From positions 1 through 64,000 of the forward strand of contig JACXUV010000001.1 of assembly GCA_014763715.1 (NCBI GenBank): a DNA stretch of 64,000 bases, read 5' to 3'. The translations under genes were made by a program, and so were the position numbers. Under the pieces are notes generated by a model, which saw only the letters and a program-made list of their open reading frames with translations, was not told the DNA's origin and ran no database searches. Shown here piece after piece: positions 35,379-45,483 of this stretch (position 1 is its first letter; each line of letters opens with the position of its first letter). Source of the stretch: Rhodobacterales bacterium (GTDB taxonomy: Bacteria > Pseudomonadota > Alphaproteobacteria > Caulobacterales > Hyphomonadaceae).

Positions 35379-37226
35379 ATGGTTAAATCGATGGCCGGCC
35401 GTCATATGCCTTCTCGCCCTCGTCAGACGGGTGCGGGCCTAGCCCGTTGCGCTGCCAGCCTTGCGCTGGCCGGCAGCCTGTCGGCTTGCGCGACGTTCGG
35501 CGGAAAAAGTGCCGAAACGGCCAGCACCGGCGCCACCATAGCCGCCGCCTCCCTGGAGGGGATGCCCAGCAATCTCGCCTCCAAGGCGAACTCGGTGCTG
35601 GAAACCTACAACACGCCGCCAGCCTCCATCCTGGAAGCGCGCCGCCGGGCCGAACGGGCCGCTTCCACGGTCGAGGAATACCTCGCCTCCGAAGGCTATT
35701 TCGCCGCCACGGCCGTGCCCCAGCGGATCGACAGCGCCACGGGCACACCAAAGATCGACATCAGCCTCGGCGAGCAGTTTCGCATCGCTTCCGTCACAGT
35801 GAAGTATGACGGCGAGCCCGACGCGGATACGCAGGCCGGGCTGGACAAGGCCAAGCGCGCCCTGCTGATCGGCGGGCCTGCCTTTACAAGTTCCATCGAG
35901 CTTCTGAACACGACGCTGGTGAACCGGCTGAAAGAAGCGGGTTACGCCTTCGCCACGAGTGACGACATCGACGTTCTGGCCTCCCGCGCGGATGCGACCG
36001 TCGAAGTCACCTACATGCTGACCCCCGGCCCGCGCGTGAAGCTCGGTGAGCTGGTCCTGCCGGACGACACGTCCATCCGCCCCTCCGCCGTCCGGGTGAT
36101 GCAGAGCTGGCAGCCCGGCGACTATTACACGCCCGAAAAGATCCGGACCCTGAGGACCCGCCTGCGCTCCTCCGGTCTCTATGACGGGATCGGTATCGAG
36201 ATCGAGGAGAAACCGGCAGAGGACGGCAACAACCCGGTTCAGCTGCTGCTGTCGGAATCCAAGCAACGCTCCATTGGGGCCGGTGCCTCGGTGTCCACGA
36301 CGGAGGGCGCCGGTGTGGATGCGTACTGGGAACGCCGCAACATCACCGGCCGCGGAGACACGCTGCGCGTCGAAGGCTCTGTCGCCAATCTCAGCCGCAC
36401 GCTGAAAACCACATACGAGCTGCCGAACATCGGCCGCTATGGCCGCACGCTGGAAGCAGAGGTCGGCGCCCGGCAACTCGAAACCGATGCCTATGACCTG
36501 ACCGGCCTGAAGACAGGTGCCACCCTGTCCCAGCCCTTCAACAAGAACTTCACCGTCTCGGCAGGCGCCTATGTGGACGTCACCCGCACCGTCGAATACG
36601 AACTGACCCGCTCCGGCCCATCAGACCCGCTCGACCAGGTGACCTTCTCCACCCCGCTCAGCGGCACCTATAATACGGTGAAGAACACGCTGGACCCGCA
36701 GGACGGCAACCGCCTGTTCCTGACACTGGAACCCAGCATCTCGACCGGCACCGCGAACGCGACCTATACCCGCTACCTGACCAACGCGACGACCTATCAT
36801 TCGTTTACAGACAAATTGATCGCGGCAGCGCGGGTCGAGGCTGGTGGCTTCATGGGCGACACCGATGTGCCCGCAGACCGCCTGTTCTTCGCGGGTGGCG
36901 GCGGCACGGTGCGCGGCTACGCCTATCAGTCCCTCTCGCCGCAGAACCTCGACGGGGACTATGTCGGTGGCGAAGCCCTGTTCGATGCCTCCTTCGAGCT
37001 GCGCTGGCGCAAGTCGAAACGCTGGGGCTATGTCGCCTTTGTCGACACGGGCGCAGCCTCAAGCGATTTCGGCGCTGTGTTCGGAGACCTGCGCAGCGCC
37101 TTCGGCCTCGGCCTGCGCTACTATCCGGGCTTCGGCCCGATCCGGCTGGACCTTGCAACCCCGATCAATCCGCGTGATGGGGATGATCCGGTGCAGGTCT
37201 ATATTTCCATCGGGCAGGCCTTCTGA
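35379..37226 (+). CDS. tamA: TamA-type outer-membrane assembly factor (Omp85), possible lipoprotein
   Basis: About 615 residues. Three POTRA-like domains (roughly 70-290: SVLETYNTPPASIL, KIDISLGEQFRIASVTVKYDG, YTPEKIRTLRTRLRSSGLYDGI) precede a 16-strand Omp85 barrel with the motif FFAGGGGTVRGYAYQSLSP and terminal aromatic strand VQVYISIGQAF. TamA, with TamB, helps place autotransporters and phospholipids in the outer membrane. The N-terminus has a lipobox-like ALAGSLSAC, unusual for an Omp85 barrel. Starts at 35379, 35391 and 35406 are possible. It overlaps tamB by one base. Confidence 0.93.
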   Translation: MVKSMAGRHMPSRPRQTGAGLARCAASLALAGSLSACATFGGKSAETASTGATIAAASLEGMPSNLASKANSVLETYNTPPASILEARRRAERAASTVEEYLASEGYFAATAVPQRIDSATGTPKIDISLGEQFRIASVTVKYDGEPDADTQAGLDKAKRALLIGGPAFTSSIELLNTTLVNRLKEAGYAFATSDDIDVLASRADATVEVTYMLTPGPRVKLGELVLPDDTSIRPSAVRVMQSWQPGDYYTPEKIRTLRTRLRSSGLYDGIGIEIEEKPAEDGNNPVQLLLSESKQRSIGAGASVSTTEGAGVDAYWERRNITGRGDTLRVEGSVANLSRTLKTTYELPNIGRYGRTLEAEVGARQLETDAYDLTGLKTGATLSQPFNKNFTVSAGAYVDVTRTVEYELTRSGPSDPLDQVTFSTPLSGTYNTVKNTLDPQDGNRLFLTLEPSISTGTANATYTRYLTNATTYHSFTDKLIAAARVEAGGFMGDTDVPADRLFFAGGGGTVRGYAYQSLSPQNLDGDYVGGEALFDASFELRWRKSKRWGYVAFVDTGAASSDFGAVFGDLRSAFGLGLRYYPGFGPIRLDLATPINPRDGDDPVQVYISIGQAF

Positions 37227-40200
37227 TGGCGGCCCTGAAATCCCTCTTTGCGCCGATCCGGAAACACCCATGGCTGTCTGCCGCGGCGGCCCTGCTGCTG
37301 CTGGTCTTCGTTGCCATCCTGTCCGCACGGCTCTGGATCGCCAGCGACAGCGGGCGCGCCTGGCTGCTGTCACAGATCGACGGCCGCAAGGCCGGGGCCT
37401 ATGGCACGATCGACGCCGAGGGCCTCTCCGGCGATCCGCTGGGCAAGATGTATCTGCGCCGTCTGGCCGTACGCGATGCGACCGGCGACTGGGTGGTTGC
37501 ACAGAATGTCTCCGTCGACTGGTCCCCCATGGCGCTCGTCTCCGGCCTTGTGGATATGAAAGCGCTGTCTGCCGGCCAGATCGACTTCATCCGCCGCCCG
37601 GTGACCGAGCCCCAGCCGCCCTCGAAAGGCGGCAGCATGGATATTCGCATCAAGCTCCGCAGCCTGAGCATTCCCGATCTCACCTTCGAAGAAGGGTTCG
37701 CTGGCCCCGAGGCACATTTCGACGTGACCGGCCGCTATGATCAGGCCGGACGCACCCTCGCCGCCCGCCTGGACGCCACCCCGCGCGACACCGGCAGCGA
37801 CCGCTTCCTGATCGACCTGCGCCGCAGCGAAACCGGCCCCTTCAGCCTGGACGCGGACATCAACGGCGCCCCCGGCGGCGTGATCGCAAACCTGATCGGA
37901 CTGGAAAACGGCACCGGGGTCACCCTGAAGGCCACAGCCTCCGGCACGCCGGAAGACGCGACAGGCGATGCGACGCTGACCATTGGCGACCAGCCCGCCG
38001 CGACCGCGAACCTGAAGATCAAGGACAAACGCCTCACCGCCGATGCCGATATCGACGCGACGCACCTACCGATGCTGAGCCCGCAGCTGGTCAAGCTGAT
38101 CGGCGAGACGGCCAGTGTGCGGCTGGAAAGCACGACCGGCCTGCGCGAAGCCCCGTTCGGAATCACGACGGCATTGAACATTGGATCCCTGTCCGTGCGC
38201 GGCACGGTCAACACCCGGTCGTGGAAACTGGTGAAGGCCGCAGACCTCGACGCGCAGGTCACCGACACGCAGATGCTGCTCGGGGAACCCGGCCGCCTGT
38301 CCTTTACTGGCAAGGCCGCGAAGGACAGGAACGACTGGCTGCTGCAGGGCAATGCGCGGCTGAAGGTCAGCGGAGACAACGCCCTGCCCTTTGAACAGGC
38401 CGAAGGCCCGGTTCGGGTCACGCTCGGCCAGTCCGCCATTACCTTCACCGGAGACCTGAAGCTCGCAAACCTGCTGGGCAAGGTGAGCGCGGCCGCGCCG
38501 CTGTTCGGCGAAACCACCGCGCTCCACGCAGAAGGCAGCTATGACCTCACCGCCAGCCGCGTCCTTCTCGACAAGGTCGACGCCACGCTCGCCAGAGGTA
38601 GCGTCTCGACCGCTGGCACGATCGACCTCGCCGCCCCGCGCACGCTGAACCTCACCGGCACGCTGACGACCGCGCTCGACCCGCTGCCGGGCGCCACCCG
38701 CGGCAGCATCAGCGGCCCCTTCTCTCTCACCGGTGCCCTCACCCAGCCTGCGATCGACTTCACCCTGTCGGGCAGCCAGCTTGCCGGATTGCCTGACCCG
38801 CTGGTCCAGCTGACCGGCACAGCCCCCACGCTGAAAGCATCGCTCCAGGTGAAGTCCGGCAGCCTGAAGATTGCCTCCGCGCGCCTCTCCGGCCAGCGGG
38901 CGGTGGTGACCGCGGCGGGCAGCTGGGCCTGGTCCGGCACCAGCGATGTGCGCGCCTCCCTCACGCAGTCCGCTCCGGTCCGCCTTGGTGGGTGGGAAGT
39001 CACGCTTGGTCATGCACAAGTCCAGTTTGGTGGCCGTCCAGGCGCGCTTAAGTATGACCTGATCACCTCCGGCGGCAGCGCGTCCGGCTCCGGCCAGCAG
39101 GCCGATGACCTCGCCCTGACCGCCAGTCTCTCAGACATGAAAGGGCACATTTCCGGCCCGCTCAGCCTGCGCGCCAGCATTGATGGCGAAGCCCTCAGCG
39201 CCGACGCCCGGCTCGACAGGGCCGATGGCACAACGCATCTGACAGACCTGACCGGCGCGCTTGGGCCTGGCACGTTCACAGGCGACGTCACGCTGGCGGA
39301 TTCCGGCGATCTGACAGGCGATATCAAGATCGACGGCACCGCCCTCACCTGGAGCAGCGGCCAGGCCCGCGAAGCCAAAGGCACCATCCATTTCGAACGC
39401 CAGGGCAGCGACCCGTTCGCCCTCGCCGCCGACCTGGACGTGTCGGACCTCTCCCTCGGCCCCGGCAATGCTGTCGTGTTCGGCAAGGCCAGCGCCGCCC
39501 TGCGCACGGCGCCCGACGGCTATGACATCCGCGCCCGTTTCATCTCCGACATACCGTCCTACCCGACCGACCTGACCTTCATCGCCTCGGCCAGTTTCGG
39601 CGCCCCTGCTGCAAACGGCATGTTCGAACTTTCCGGCACAGCGCTCGGCGAGACGATCGCGACCGCAGCGCCGGCGCACTGGCGCCTCGGCGACGCGCCG
39701 GAACTCGATGCCGACATCAGCCTGTTGAGCGGGCGGATCAAGGCTGGCTTCACCGGTGGCGGCGATGACACACGCCTCGTTTTCGACGCAACGGGCATCG
39801 ACCTCAGCCCGGTGCTCGCCCTCTATGAAGCCACCACCAACCGGACGCATCTGGAAGGCCATGGCGACCTGCGCGTCTTCGGGGCAGACCCGTCCGGCAC
39901 GCTCCATGTCGTTGCGGCCAGCGATGTGCCGGGGGTCGATTCCTCTCTGATGATGAATCTCGATGGCACGCTCACCCGCAGCGGCCTCTCCATTGCCCTG
40001 AAAAGTGATTATGGCGGACGCCTCGTCCTGAAGGGGAATGCGCTGGTGCCGGTGATCGCCGAAGCCGGCAAGCTGGTGGCACCGGACCGGACTGCTCCGC
40101 TGAAGGGAGAGGCCAGCCTGACCGGCGATCTCGCCGTGCTGCGCACCGCGGCCCTTGCCTATGGCCACGATGTCAGCGGGGAGATCAGCGCCACAGCAAG

Positions 40201-41347
40201 CCTGACCGGCACTCTGGACGCGCCGGACTACAAGGCAGACGCCAGGATCGAAAACGGTACGTACGAACTTGGCAGCCTCGGCTTCCAGCTCTCCGGCATT
40301 TCGGCTGCTGCCAATTATGACGGCCAGGTCCTGAGCGTGAACGGCAAGGCTGGCGCGCCTGGCGGTGGCACGTTTGCCATCAATGGCCGCCTCGCGGGGC
40401 AAAGCACGGATCTAGAAGCCGAGTTCCGCAACCTCCTGCTCTACAATCGCGATGGCAACAATACGCGCGGCACGGGCAAGCTGGTTCTGGCAGACAGCGA
40501 GGAGGCCCGCACACTGTCCGGCGAAGTGACCCTGACCCAGGCGCGTTACTCGCTGGACAATCTGCCCTCGTCGCGCCCCCATGCCCTCGACGTGCGCTGG
40601 ACGGACGACCCGCCCGCCGAACCAACACCTAGCCGCTTGCGCCGCACGCTCGCCTTGGACATTGCCCTCAATGCAGAGCGCCGGATCTATGTCACCGGAC
40701 GCGGGCTCGAAAGCGAATGGAAGGCAGACCTGAAGCTGACCGGGACACCTGCCGCCCCGCGCCTCAATGGCAAGACCACGCTGATCCGTGGCGATCTCGA
40801 CCTGGCCGGACGGCCATTCGTTTTCGACACGGGCACGATCTCGTTTGATGGCCCGATCAACCGCGCCCAGATTGCTCTCTCCGCCGAGCGGACTGTGAAC
40901 GGCTTCGATGTGAATGTGGATGTGAGCGGCTCGCCGGTGAAACCGGTGATCGAGCTTTCCAGCTCACCTGAGCTGCCTCAGGACGAGATCCTCTCCCGCC
41001 TCCTCTTCGGCCGGTCCTCGATGGACCTGTCTGCCCTGGAAGCGGCCCAACTCGCCAACACGATCGCCCGGCTGTCCGGCAACTCGACAGGTTTCGACCC
41101 GGCCAGCGAGCTTCAGGCGGCATTTGGGGTCGACCGATTCTCCATCGGAACCTCAGAATCAGGCAGTGCCGAGATCGGCGTTGGCCAATATTTGAGCGAC
41201 GATGTCTATCTTGAGCTAAAATCTGCAGGTGCAGAAGGCAGTTCCGTAGAGGTCGAATGGCAGCCCAAACCACAAGTCTCGGTGACCTCGGAAACTAGCG
41301 CGACCGGCGAAAGCAAGGTCTCCATCAGGTGGAAAAAAGACTACTAA
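37226..41347 (+). CDS. tamB: Translocation and assembly module TamB
   Basis: A 1373-residue AsmA/TamB-type protein. One N-terminal membrane anchor (about 17-37, AAAALLLLVFVAILSARLWI) is followed by a very long beta-rich groove of amphipathic strands that carries lipids or proteins across the periplasm, and a C-terminal DUF490 domain ending NRAQIALSAERTVNGFDVNV, SSSPELPQDEILSRLLFGRS, FSIGTSESGSAEIGVGQYLS and SVEVEWQPKPQVSV. The ATG overlaps the tamA stop. The tamA-tamB order and coupling match the usual operon. Length is normal. Confidence 0.96.
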   Translation: MAALKSLFAPIRKHPWLSAAAALLLLVFVAILSARLWIASDSGRAWLLSQIDGRKAGAYGTIDAEGLSGDPLGKMYLRRLAVRDATGDWVVAQNVSVDWSPMALVSGLVDMKALSAGQIDFIRRPVTEPQPPSKGGSMDIRIKLRSLSIPDLTFEEGFAGPEAHFDVTGRYDQAGRTLAARLDATPRDTGSDRFLIDLRRSETGPFSLDADINGAPGGVIANLIGLENGTGVTLKATASGTPEDATGDATLTIGDQPAATANLKIKDKRLTADADIDATHLPMLSPQLVKLIGETASVRLESTTGLREAPFGITTALNIGSLSVRGTVNTRSWKLVKAADLDAQVTDTQMLLGEPGRLSFTGKAAKDRNDWLLQGNARLKVSGDNALPFEQAEGPVRVTLGQSAITFTGDLKLANLLGKVSAAAPLFGETTALHAEGSYDLTASRVLLDKVDATLARGSVSTAGTIDLAAPRTLNLTGTLTTALDPLPGATRGSISGPFSLTGALTQPAIDFTLSGSQLAGLPDPLVQLTGTAPTLKASLQVKSGSLKIASARLSGQRAVVTAAGSWAWSGTSDVRASLTQSAPVRLGGWEVTLGHAQVQFGGRPGALKYDLITSGGSASGSGQQADDLALTASLSDMKGHISGPLSLRASIDGEALSADARLDRADGTTHLTDLTGALGPGTFTGDVTLADSGDLTGDIKIDGTALTWSSGQAREAKGTIHFERQGSDPFALAADLDVSDLSLGPGNAVVFGKASAALRTAPDGYDIRARFISDIPSYPTDLTFIASASFGAPAANGMFELSGTALGETIATAAPAHWRLGDAPELDADISLLSGRIKAGFTGGGDDTRLVFDATGIDLSPVLALYEATTNRTHLEGHGDLRVFGADPSGTLHVVAASDVPGVDSSLMMNLDGTLTRSGLSIALKSDYGGRLVLKGNALVPVIAEAGKLVAPDRTAPLKGEASLTGDLAVLRTAALAYGHDVSGEISATASLTGTLDAPDYKADARIENGTYELGSLGFQLSGISAAANYDGQVLSVNGKAGAPGGGTFAINGRLAGQSTDLEAEFRNLLLYNRDGNNTRGTGKLVLADSEEARTLSGEVTLTQARYSLDNLPSSRPHALDVRWTDDPPAEPTPSRLRRTLALDIALNAERRIYVTGRGLESEWKADLKLTGTPAAPRLNGKTTLIRGDLDLAGRPFVFDTGTISFDGPINRAQIALSAERTVNGFDVNVDVSGSPVKPVIELSSSPELPQDEILSRLLFGRSSMDLSALEAAQLANTIARLSGNSTGFDPASELQAAFGVDRFSIGTSESGSAEIGVGQYLSDDVYLELKSAGAEGSSVEVEWQPKPQVSVTSETSATGESKVSIRWKKDY

Positions 41348-41379
41348 ACGGGTAATTCCGCCCCCTGCTCTCAGGGCAA

Positions 41380-41447
41380 CTTCTGTAAGAATTACTGCAG
41401 AAGGTGAAAGCTGCGCACGCCTAAGGATAAATCCTGATTTTATAGGC
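41380..41447. repeat. Cluster of dyad symmetries before XRE gene
   Basis: In the 258-base gap between tamB and the XRE gene, CTTCTG (41380-41385) pairs with CAGAAG (41398-41403) as the ends of an imperfect 24-bp dyad. About 20 bases on, AGGATAAATCCT (41424-41435) is a perfect 5-bp inverted repeat nested between GCCTA (41419-41423) and TAGGC (41443-41447). These may be operators for the XRE protein or transcript-end structures of tamB. No T-run follows. Confidence 0.4.
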
Positions 41448-41605
41448 AGTTACTGTGCAGAGGCACACCCATGAAAAGATGGCAACGTACGGAACCGAAC
41501 AAGCACCACCCCCTAGTCTTTCATTTTTTTTGCAAGCAGATGAATTGCTTCAACACCCTTAGGGAGAAGATTTTCAACTCCTGCAATCTATAAACTTCTA
41601 AGGAA

Positions 41606-41989
41606 ATGCAAGTGCCAGCTCGTCGACAGACTACATCCCGCGCCCCCACCGCAATTGACCAGATGGTCGGGGAAAAAATCCGCAAACTTCGCCTGGACCG
41701 CAACATGACGCTCGCAGAGCTCGGTTCGGAACTCGGCATCTCTCATCAGCAACTTCAGAAATATGAAACTGGCACCAACCGCCTGAGCGCCGGCATGCTG
41801 TCGAACGTCGCAGACGTGCTGCGCGTGGACATCACCGACCTGTTCGAAGACACCAACGCCCAAAAGGGCAATGCTCCCGATCCGCTGGAAAAGGCCCGCA
41901 ACGAGTGCCATTCCTGGATCAACCGCGCCAACTCCGTCGACAAGCTCGGCGCCATGGCACGCGTTCTGAAGGCCCTGTCCGCAGACTGA
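41606..41989 (+). CDS. XRE family transcriptional regulator
   Basis: A 127-residue protein with an HTH_3 domain at about 22-80 (VGEKIRKLRLDRNMTLAELG, ISHQQLQKYETGTNRLSAGM) and a helical C-terminus. No ligand-binding domain. Two starts are possible: ATG at 41606, with only AAGG right before it, or GTG at 41612, for which AAGGA has a better 7-base spacing; both keep the whole domain. It stands alone between tamB and a convergent LysR gene, with dyad symmetries upstream that could be its own operator. Target genes unknown. Confidence 0.9.
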   Translation: MQVPARRQTTSRAPTAIDQMVGEKIRKLRLDRNMTLAELGSELGISHQQLQKYETGTNRLSAGMLSNVADVLRVDITDLFEDTNAQKGNAPDPLEKARNECHSWINRANSVDKLGAMARVLKALSAD

Positions 41990-42035
41990 GCCACCCTGCC
42001 CTGAATTTCCTTTATCGCCCGGTTTTCAGGCTTGC

Positions 42036-43022
42036 CTAGAAAATCCGGGCGATTTGGGAGTCCGCGCCCCGCTTGATCTGGGACGGATGCACGAAGGCAT
42101 CCCGGAACCAGGCAATCCGGCGCTCGTCGAAAATCGTCCACAGCCAATCCAGAACGGCCTGGCCATGCGGCAGGCGGCGTACCCGTTCGGTATAGGTCAA
42201 CCAGAACTGGATGGGCGCGATCTCAGGCAGGTTCAGCGGCTTCAGCCGGTGGTCCACATCGCCGATATATGACGGCAGCACCGCAATGCCCCCGCCGTTC
42301 GCGCACACTTCGATCATGCCCGCTGCCGAATTCGTCACCAGCGAATAGTCGATCATCTTCTTCAGCTCGGCGATCCGCGGCGCCCAGCGCTCGATCTGGT
42401 GCACGTAGCCTTCGTGAAGGATCGTCTTGTAGCGGTAGTACTCGAACAGGCTGTTCGGCAGCTCCCGGCCCTCCAGATAGGTCTCGGAGGCAAAGCTCAT
42501 GTAGTGAAGCACGCCCAGCTTGCGGCCGATGATCTCCGGCGATTTCGGCTCGGAGAACTGGATGGCAATATCCGCCTCGCCTTCCAGCAGGTCCGGCACC
42601 GTATCGACGACGCGCAGACGCAGCTGGACCTTGGGGTTCGCTTCCTGAAACTGAGGCAGGCGCGGCGCAATCCAGTAGGGGCCGAGGCCGTCGCCGGTTG
42701 CCAGGACGATCCGTCCCTCAACATCGCGGTCCCGGTTGCCGGCATTCTCGAACACCTCGCCGACCGACTCGGCCATGGCATGGATATGGCTGAGGGCGAT
42801 GCGCCCGGCATCTGTCAGCTCAACCCCGCGGGTCGTGCGCACCAGAAGAACCGTATTGAGGTCTTTTTCCAGCTGATCGATCTTGCGGCCAATCGTGGGA
42901 GCGGACTCCTGCAGCCGGTGTGCAGCGGCATTCATGCTGCCCAGTTCCGCGACAATCCGGAACACGCGCATGTTGTCCCAGTCCATCCGCTCGGTGCTGA
43001 TTATGCCATCCGGTTCGCTCAC
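42036..43022 (-). CDS. LysR family transcriptional regulator
   Basis: A 328-residue LysR regulator: winged helix (WDNMRVFRIVAELGSMNAAA, HRLQESAPTIGRKIDQLEKDLN), linker helix and a substrate-binding-like effector domain (RIVLATGDGLGPYWIAPRLP, LRLRVVDTVPDLLEGEADIA, AGMIEVCANGGGIAVLP). It begins with GTG at 43022, with GATGAGG nine bases upstream. No divergent target gene is next to it; the 209 bases upstream end at the acyltransferase gene, which runs the other way into it. Effector and targets unknown. Confidence 0.93.
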   Translation of the reverse strand: MSEPDGIISTERMDWDNMRVFRIVAELGSMNAAAHRLQESAPTIGRKIDQLEKDLNTVLLVRTTRGVELTDAGRIALSHIHAMAESVGEVFENAGNRDRDVEGRIVLATGDGLGPYWIAPRLPQFQEANPKVQLRLRVVDTVPDLLEGEADIAIQFSEPKSPEIIGRKLGVLHYMSFASETYLEGRELPNSLFEYYRYKTILHEGYVHQIERWAPRIAELKKMIDYSLVTNSAAGMIEVCANGGGIAVLPSYIGDVDHRLKPLNLPEIAPIQFWLTYTERVRRLPHGQAVLDWLWTIFDERRIAWFRDAFVHPSQIKRGADSQIARIF

Positions 43023-43231
43023 AGTATAACCTCATCCCCCTGCCGGACGACTACACAGGTAACATGCCCCCAGCGCAATACTTTGGCGCAGGTGGACGGA
43101 TTTTCTATCGAAGCAATGAAAATCCTGAAATATCGTCGCTACAGAAGTCTATGAGGATCATAAGCATCAGTTTTGAGTGAGATGAATTCCCCGAAACCGC
43201 CCCCCTGTTGAAACGATAGATACCTTAGATT

Positions 43232-45203
43232 TCAAAGAGATCCACCATTGACTCCTTTGGTTGTCGAAGCAGAAAACAAATCTGGATTGGTTTTGCGCAA
43301 GTAGCGTCCGAAAGCTCTAGCGCCCGGAACAGTCAAATGATCTTTATCTACACCTACAAACTCTCCAGTAGGCAACAGAACTCGACAAGATCCATTATTT
43401 GGACAAAAGTACCCACGTTTTGAGACGAACTCTCCCCCTAAACTCAATATTTTGTTCTTTGCGCGCTCATCAAAATCATATTGGTCGGTTAAGGCAAATT
43501 TGTTTACGGTCTCTTCCAAACCTTTAATGCTGCCATGCCGGACCGCTATGCGAAGGACTGGATCCGAATACATTGGATTTGCACCCATCACGACAAGTTT
43601 GGCAGTACCTTTATTATAGTGCTCAAAACTCTCTAGAATTTCATCTTGGAAATCTGGATAATATTTCTGTGCAAAGACAATGTAGTCTAAATTCGGCAGA
43701 AGTCGTTGTATCCGAAGCTGCCTCACCTCATTTTGCTGTGCACATGTCTTATTTTTTGAGATGAAATTTTCTGACTCGACCAGCAGCGGACAACCTCGAG
43801 CAGCAGCAACTAAAAAGTTTGCGTCAGGGTATGCGACAGAAAGGGCATTTAACGCATCATCAGCATGAGAGTCGCCAACAATAAGGACATTAACACGGCC
43901 CTCCTTTATCTGTCCGCACAGCGCCCGTTGCCCCGATTCCGTGCATGTTTTTTTTCTGAGAGCTTCGCGTTCAGCAACAACCTGTTTTGTATCGACTTCC
44001 AAGAACTCTTGTCGCGAGAGATCAAATCTGTTTGGGAATCCATTGTTCGCGAAAATCACCACAGCCGCCGCCGACACAATCGCAACACTAGTTGCTACGC
44101 CAAAGCCCGCCCTAGTAAAACTGCCTTCACTATCAAAGGCTTTTGGCTGTCGTCCTCTGGGGCGCCTAAATGGCTGTTCAATGAAATGATACTGTCCAAT
44201 GGCGAGTACGAATGTGATTGCTATGCAACAGAGTGCAATTACAAAATCTGGCTCACCAAACTTGGCACGTACAAAGACAATCACAGGCCAATGGATAAGG
44301 TACAACGAATACGAAATGAGACCGACGTACCGGAATACAGGGTTCGTCAAAATCCAAGAAATGCCAGGCGGGCATCTAGCTATAATGACCAACCCGGTGC
44401 CTACACACGGCACGATAGCCCAATAAGATGGAAATGGCAGCTTCTCACTAAACATGAGCCCGCTGGCCAATATAAGGCCGAGACCGATTAAAAACCCTAT
44501 CGACTGAACAAGTTTTGCTGACGCCAACCTGTTAATATTCAACTTGTCTGAAGCAGTACAAAGAGTGCCAATCGCAAACTCGTAAACTCTGAAAGGAGTC
44601 AGATAAAATGCTCCGCTAGGGTTCTGCTGAGTAAACCAAGTGGTAAGCCACAAAGAGAGTAAAATCGCGACTCCAATAAGCGCCCACCTTCCCCCCCCCT
44701 TTTACGCGAGCCAGTCCAAGTAAAAAGAAGGGCCAAAAGAAATAGAACTGCTCTTCTACCCCCAATGACCACATGTGTAGGAGAGGCTTCTCCAGTGCAT
44801 CAGCATCCCAATATCCAGATTGCAAAAAGAAATGGACGTTCGCAAACGACAGCACAGAGCTAAGAGCAGAAGCGAATAGTTCTTTGAGTTGCAATGGACC
44901 CAAGAAAAACCAGCCTGCCGATAGTGTACATAGAACCGTAACAAGCATTGCGGGGAATAGTCGGCGAATGCGCCGAGTGTAAAATTCCTTAAACGAAAAC
45001 GTTCCTTGGTCGAGACTGTTCAGTATCCGCTGGCTAATCAAATAGCCAGAAATAACAAAAAAAACATCCACTCCAATAAAACCGCCCGTAACCCCGAAAG
45101 TTCCTATATGAAACAGGATTACAAGGCTCACCGCGATAGCACGAAGACCATCAATATCCTTGCGGTAAACATTCGCATTCTGGCTATCGAAATTTACGGT
45201 CAT
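43232..45203 (-). pseudogene. OafA-type O-acyltransferase with SGNH domain, out of frame at a G9 run
   Basis: Two frames of one gene. The N-terminal part, from ATG 45203 (GGGGGTAAG upstream) to a stop at 44616, has the acyltransferase-3 motifs DIDGLRAIAVSLVILFH, GFIGVDVFFVISGYLI, YTRRIRRLFPAM and HMWSLGVEEQFYFFWPFFL. The C-terminal part, ending at 43232, continues the helices (WLTTWFTQQNPSGAFYLTPF) and ends in an SGNH hydrolase-like domain with VGDSHADD and DHLTVPGA. The frames meet at nine G (44691-44699): eight would give one protein of about 655 residues. Likely role: acetylation of surface polysaccharide. Visibly AT-richer than its neighbours. Phase-off, pseudogene and sequence error cannot be told apart here. 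Confidence 0.85.
44691..44699. repeat. C9/G9 homopolymer run inside acyltransferase gene
   Basis: Nine C on the plus strand (nine G in the coding direction) at the exact point where the reading frame of the acyltransferase shifts. Losing one G restores the frame. Runs of this length are classic slipped-strand phase-variation sites and also classic places for sequence error. Confidence 0.9.
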
Positions 45204-45483
45204 GTAAAAACTTACCCCCAAAATACGAGATAAAACACCTGCATCTTTTTTAGAGGCGCAACATGATGATCTGTCTAGCAGACCTACCTAGAATTGCAGC
45301 CCATTGCATGCATTGTAAGTTGAAAGAGCAGAAATTTGCATGACCGCTAAAAGAGGGTGACAAGCCTCGAAATTCACCCGCGTATTTTCAAGACGTATTT
45401 CTCACTTCATTCTAGACAACATACAACTAATGCTGCCCTCACCTAACGGCCCCCCCCCACGAACCGACTGCCCTGTTTTCTCA
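45204..45483. other. AT-rich gap upstream of acyltransferase
   Basis: About 280 bases with no gene I can support. It is AT-rich near the acyltransferase and should hold its promoter. A second run of nine C lies at 45450-45458, about 250 bases before the start codon. Confidence 0.5.
45450..45458. repeat. Second C9 homopolymer run, intergenic
   Basis: Nine C between the acyltransferase promoter region and the tRNA fragment. It is one of only two runs this long that I find in the window; both belong to the same 800-base AT-rich neighbourhood. Confidence 0.8.

Noticed and set aside
44616-45203. Programmed ribosomal frameshift as explanation for the split acyltransferase.
   Set aside because: The junction is a plain G9 run and not an X-XXY-YYZ slippery heptamer with a recognisable downstream structure; phase variation or a sequence error is simpler.
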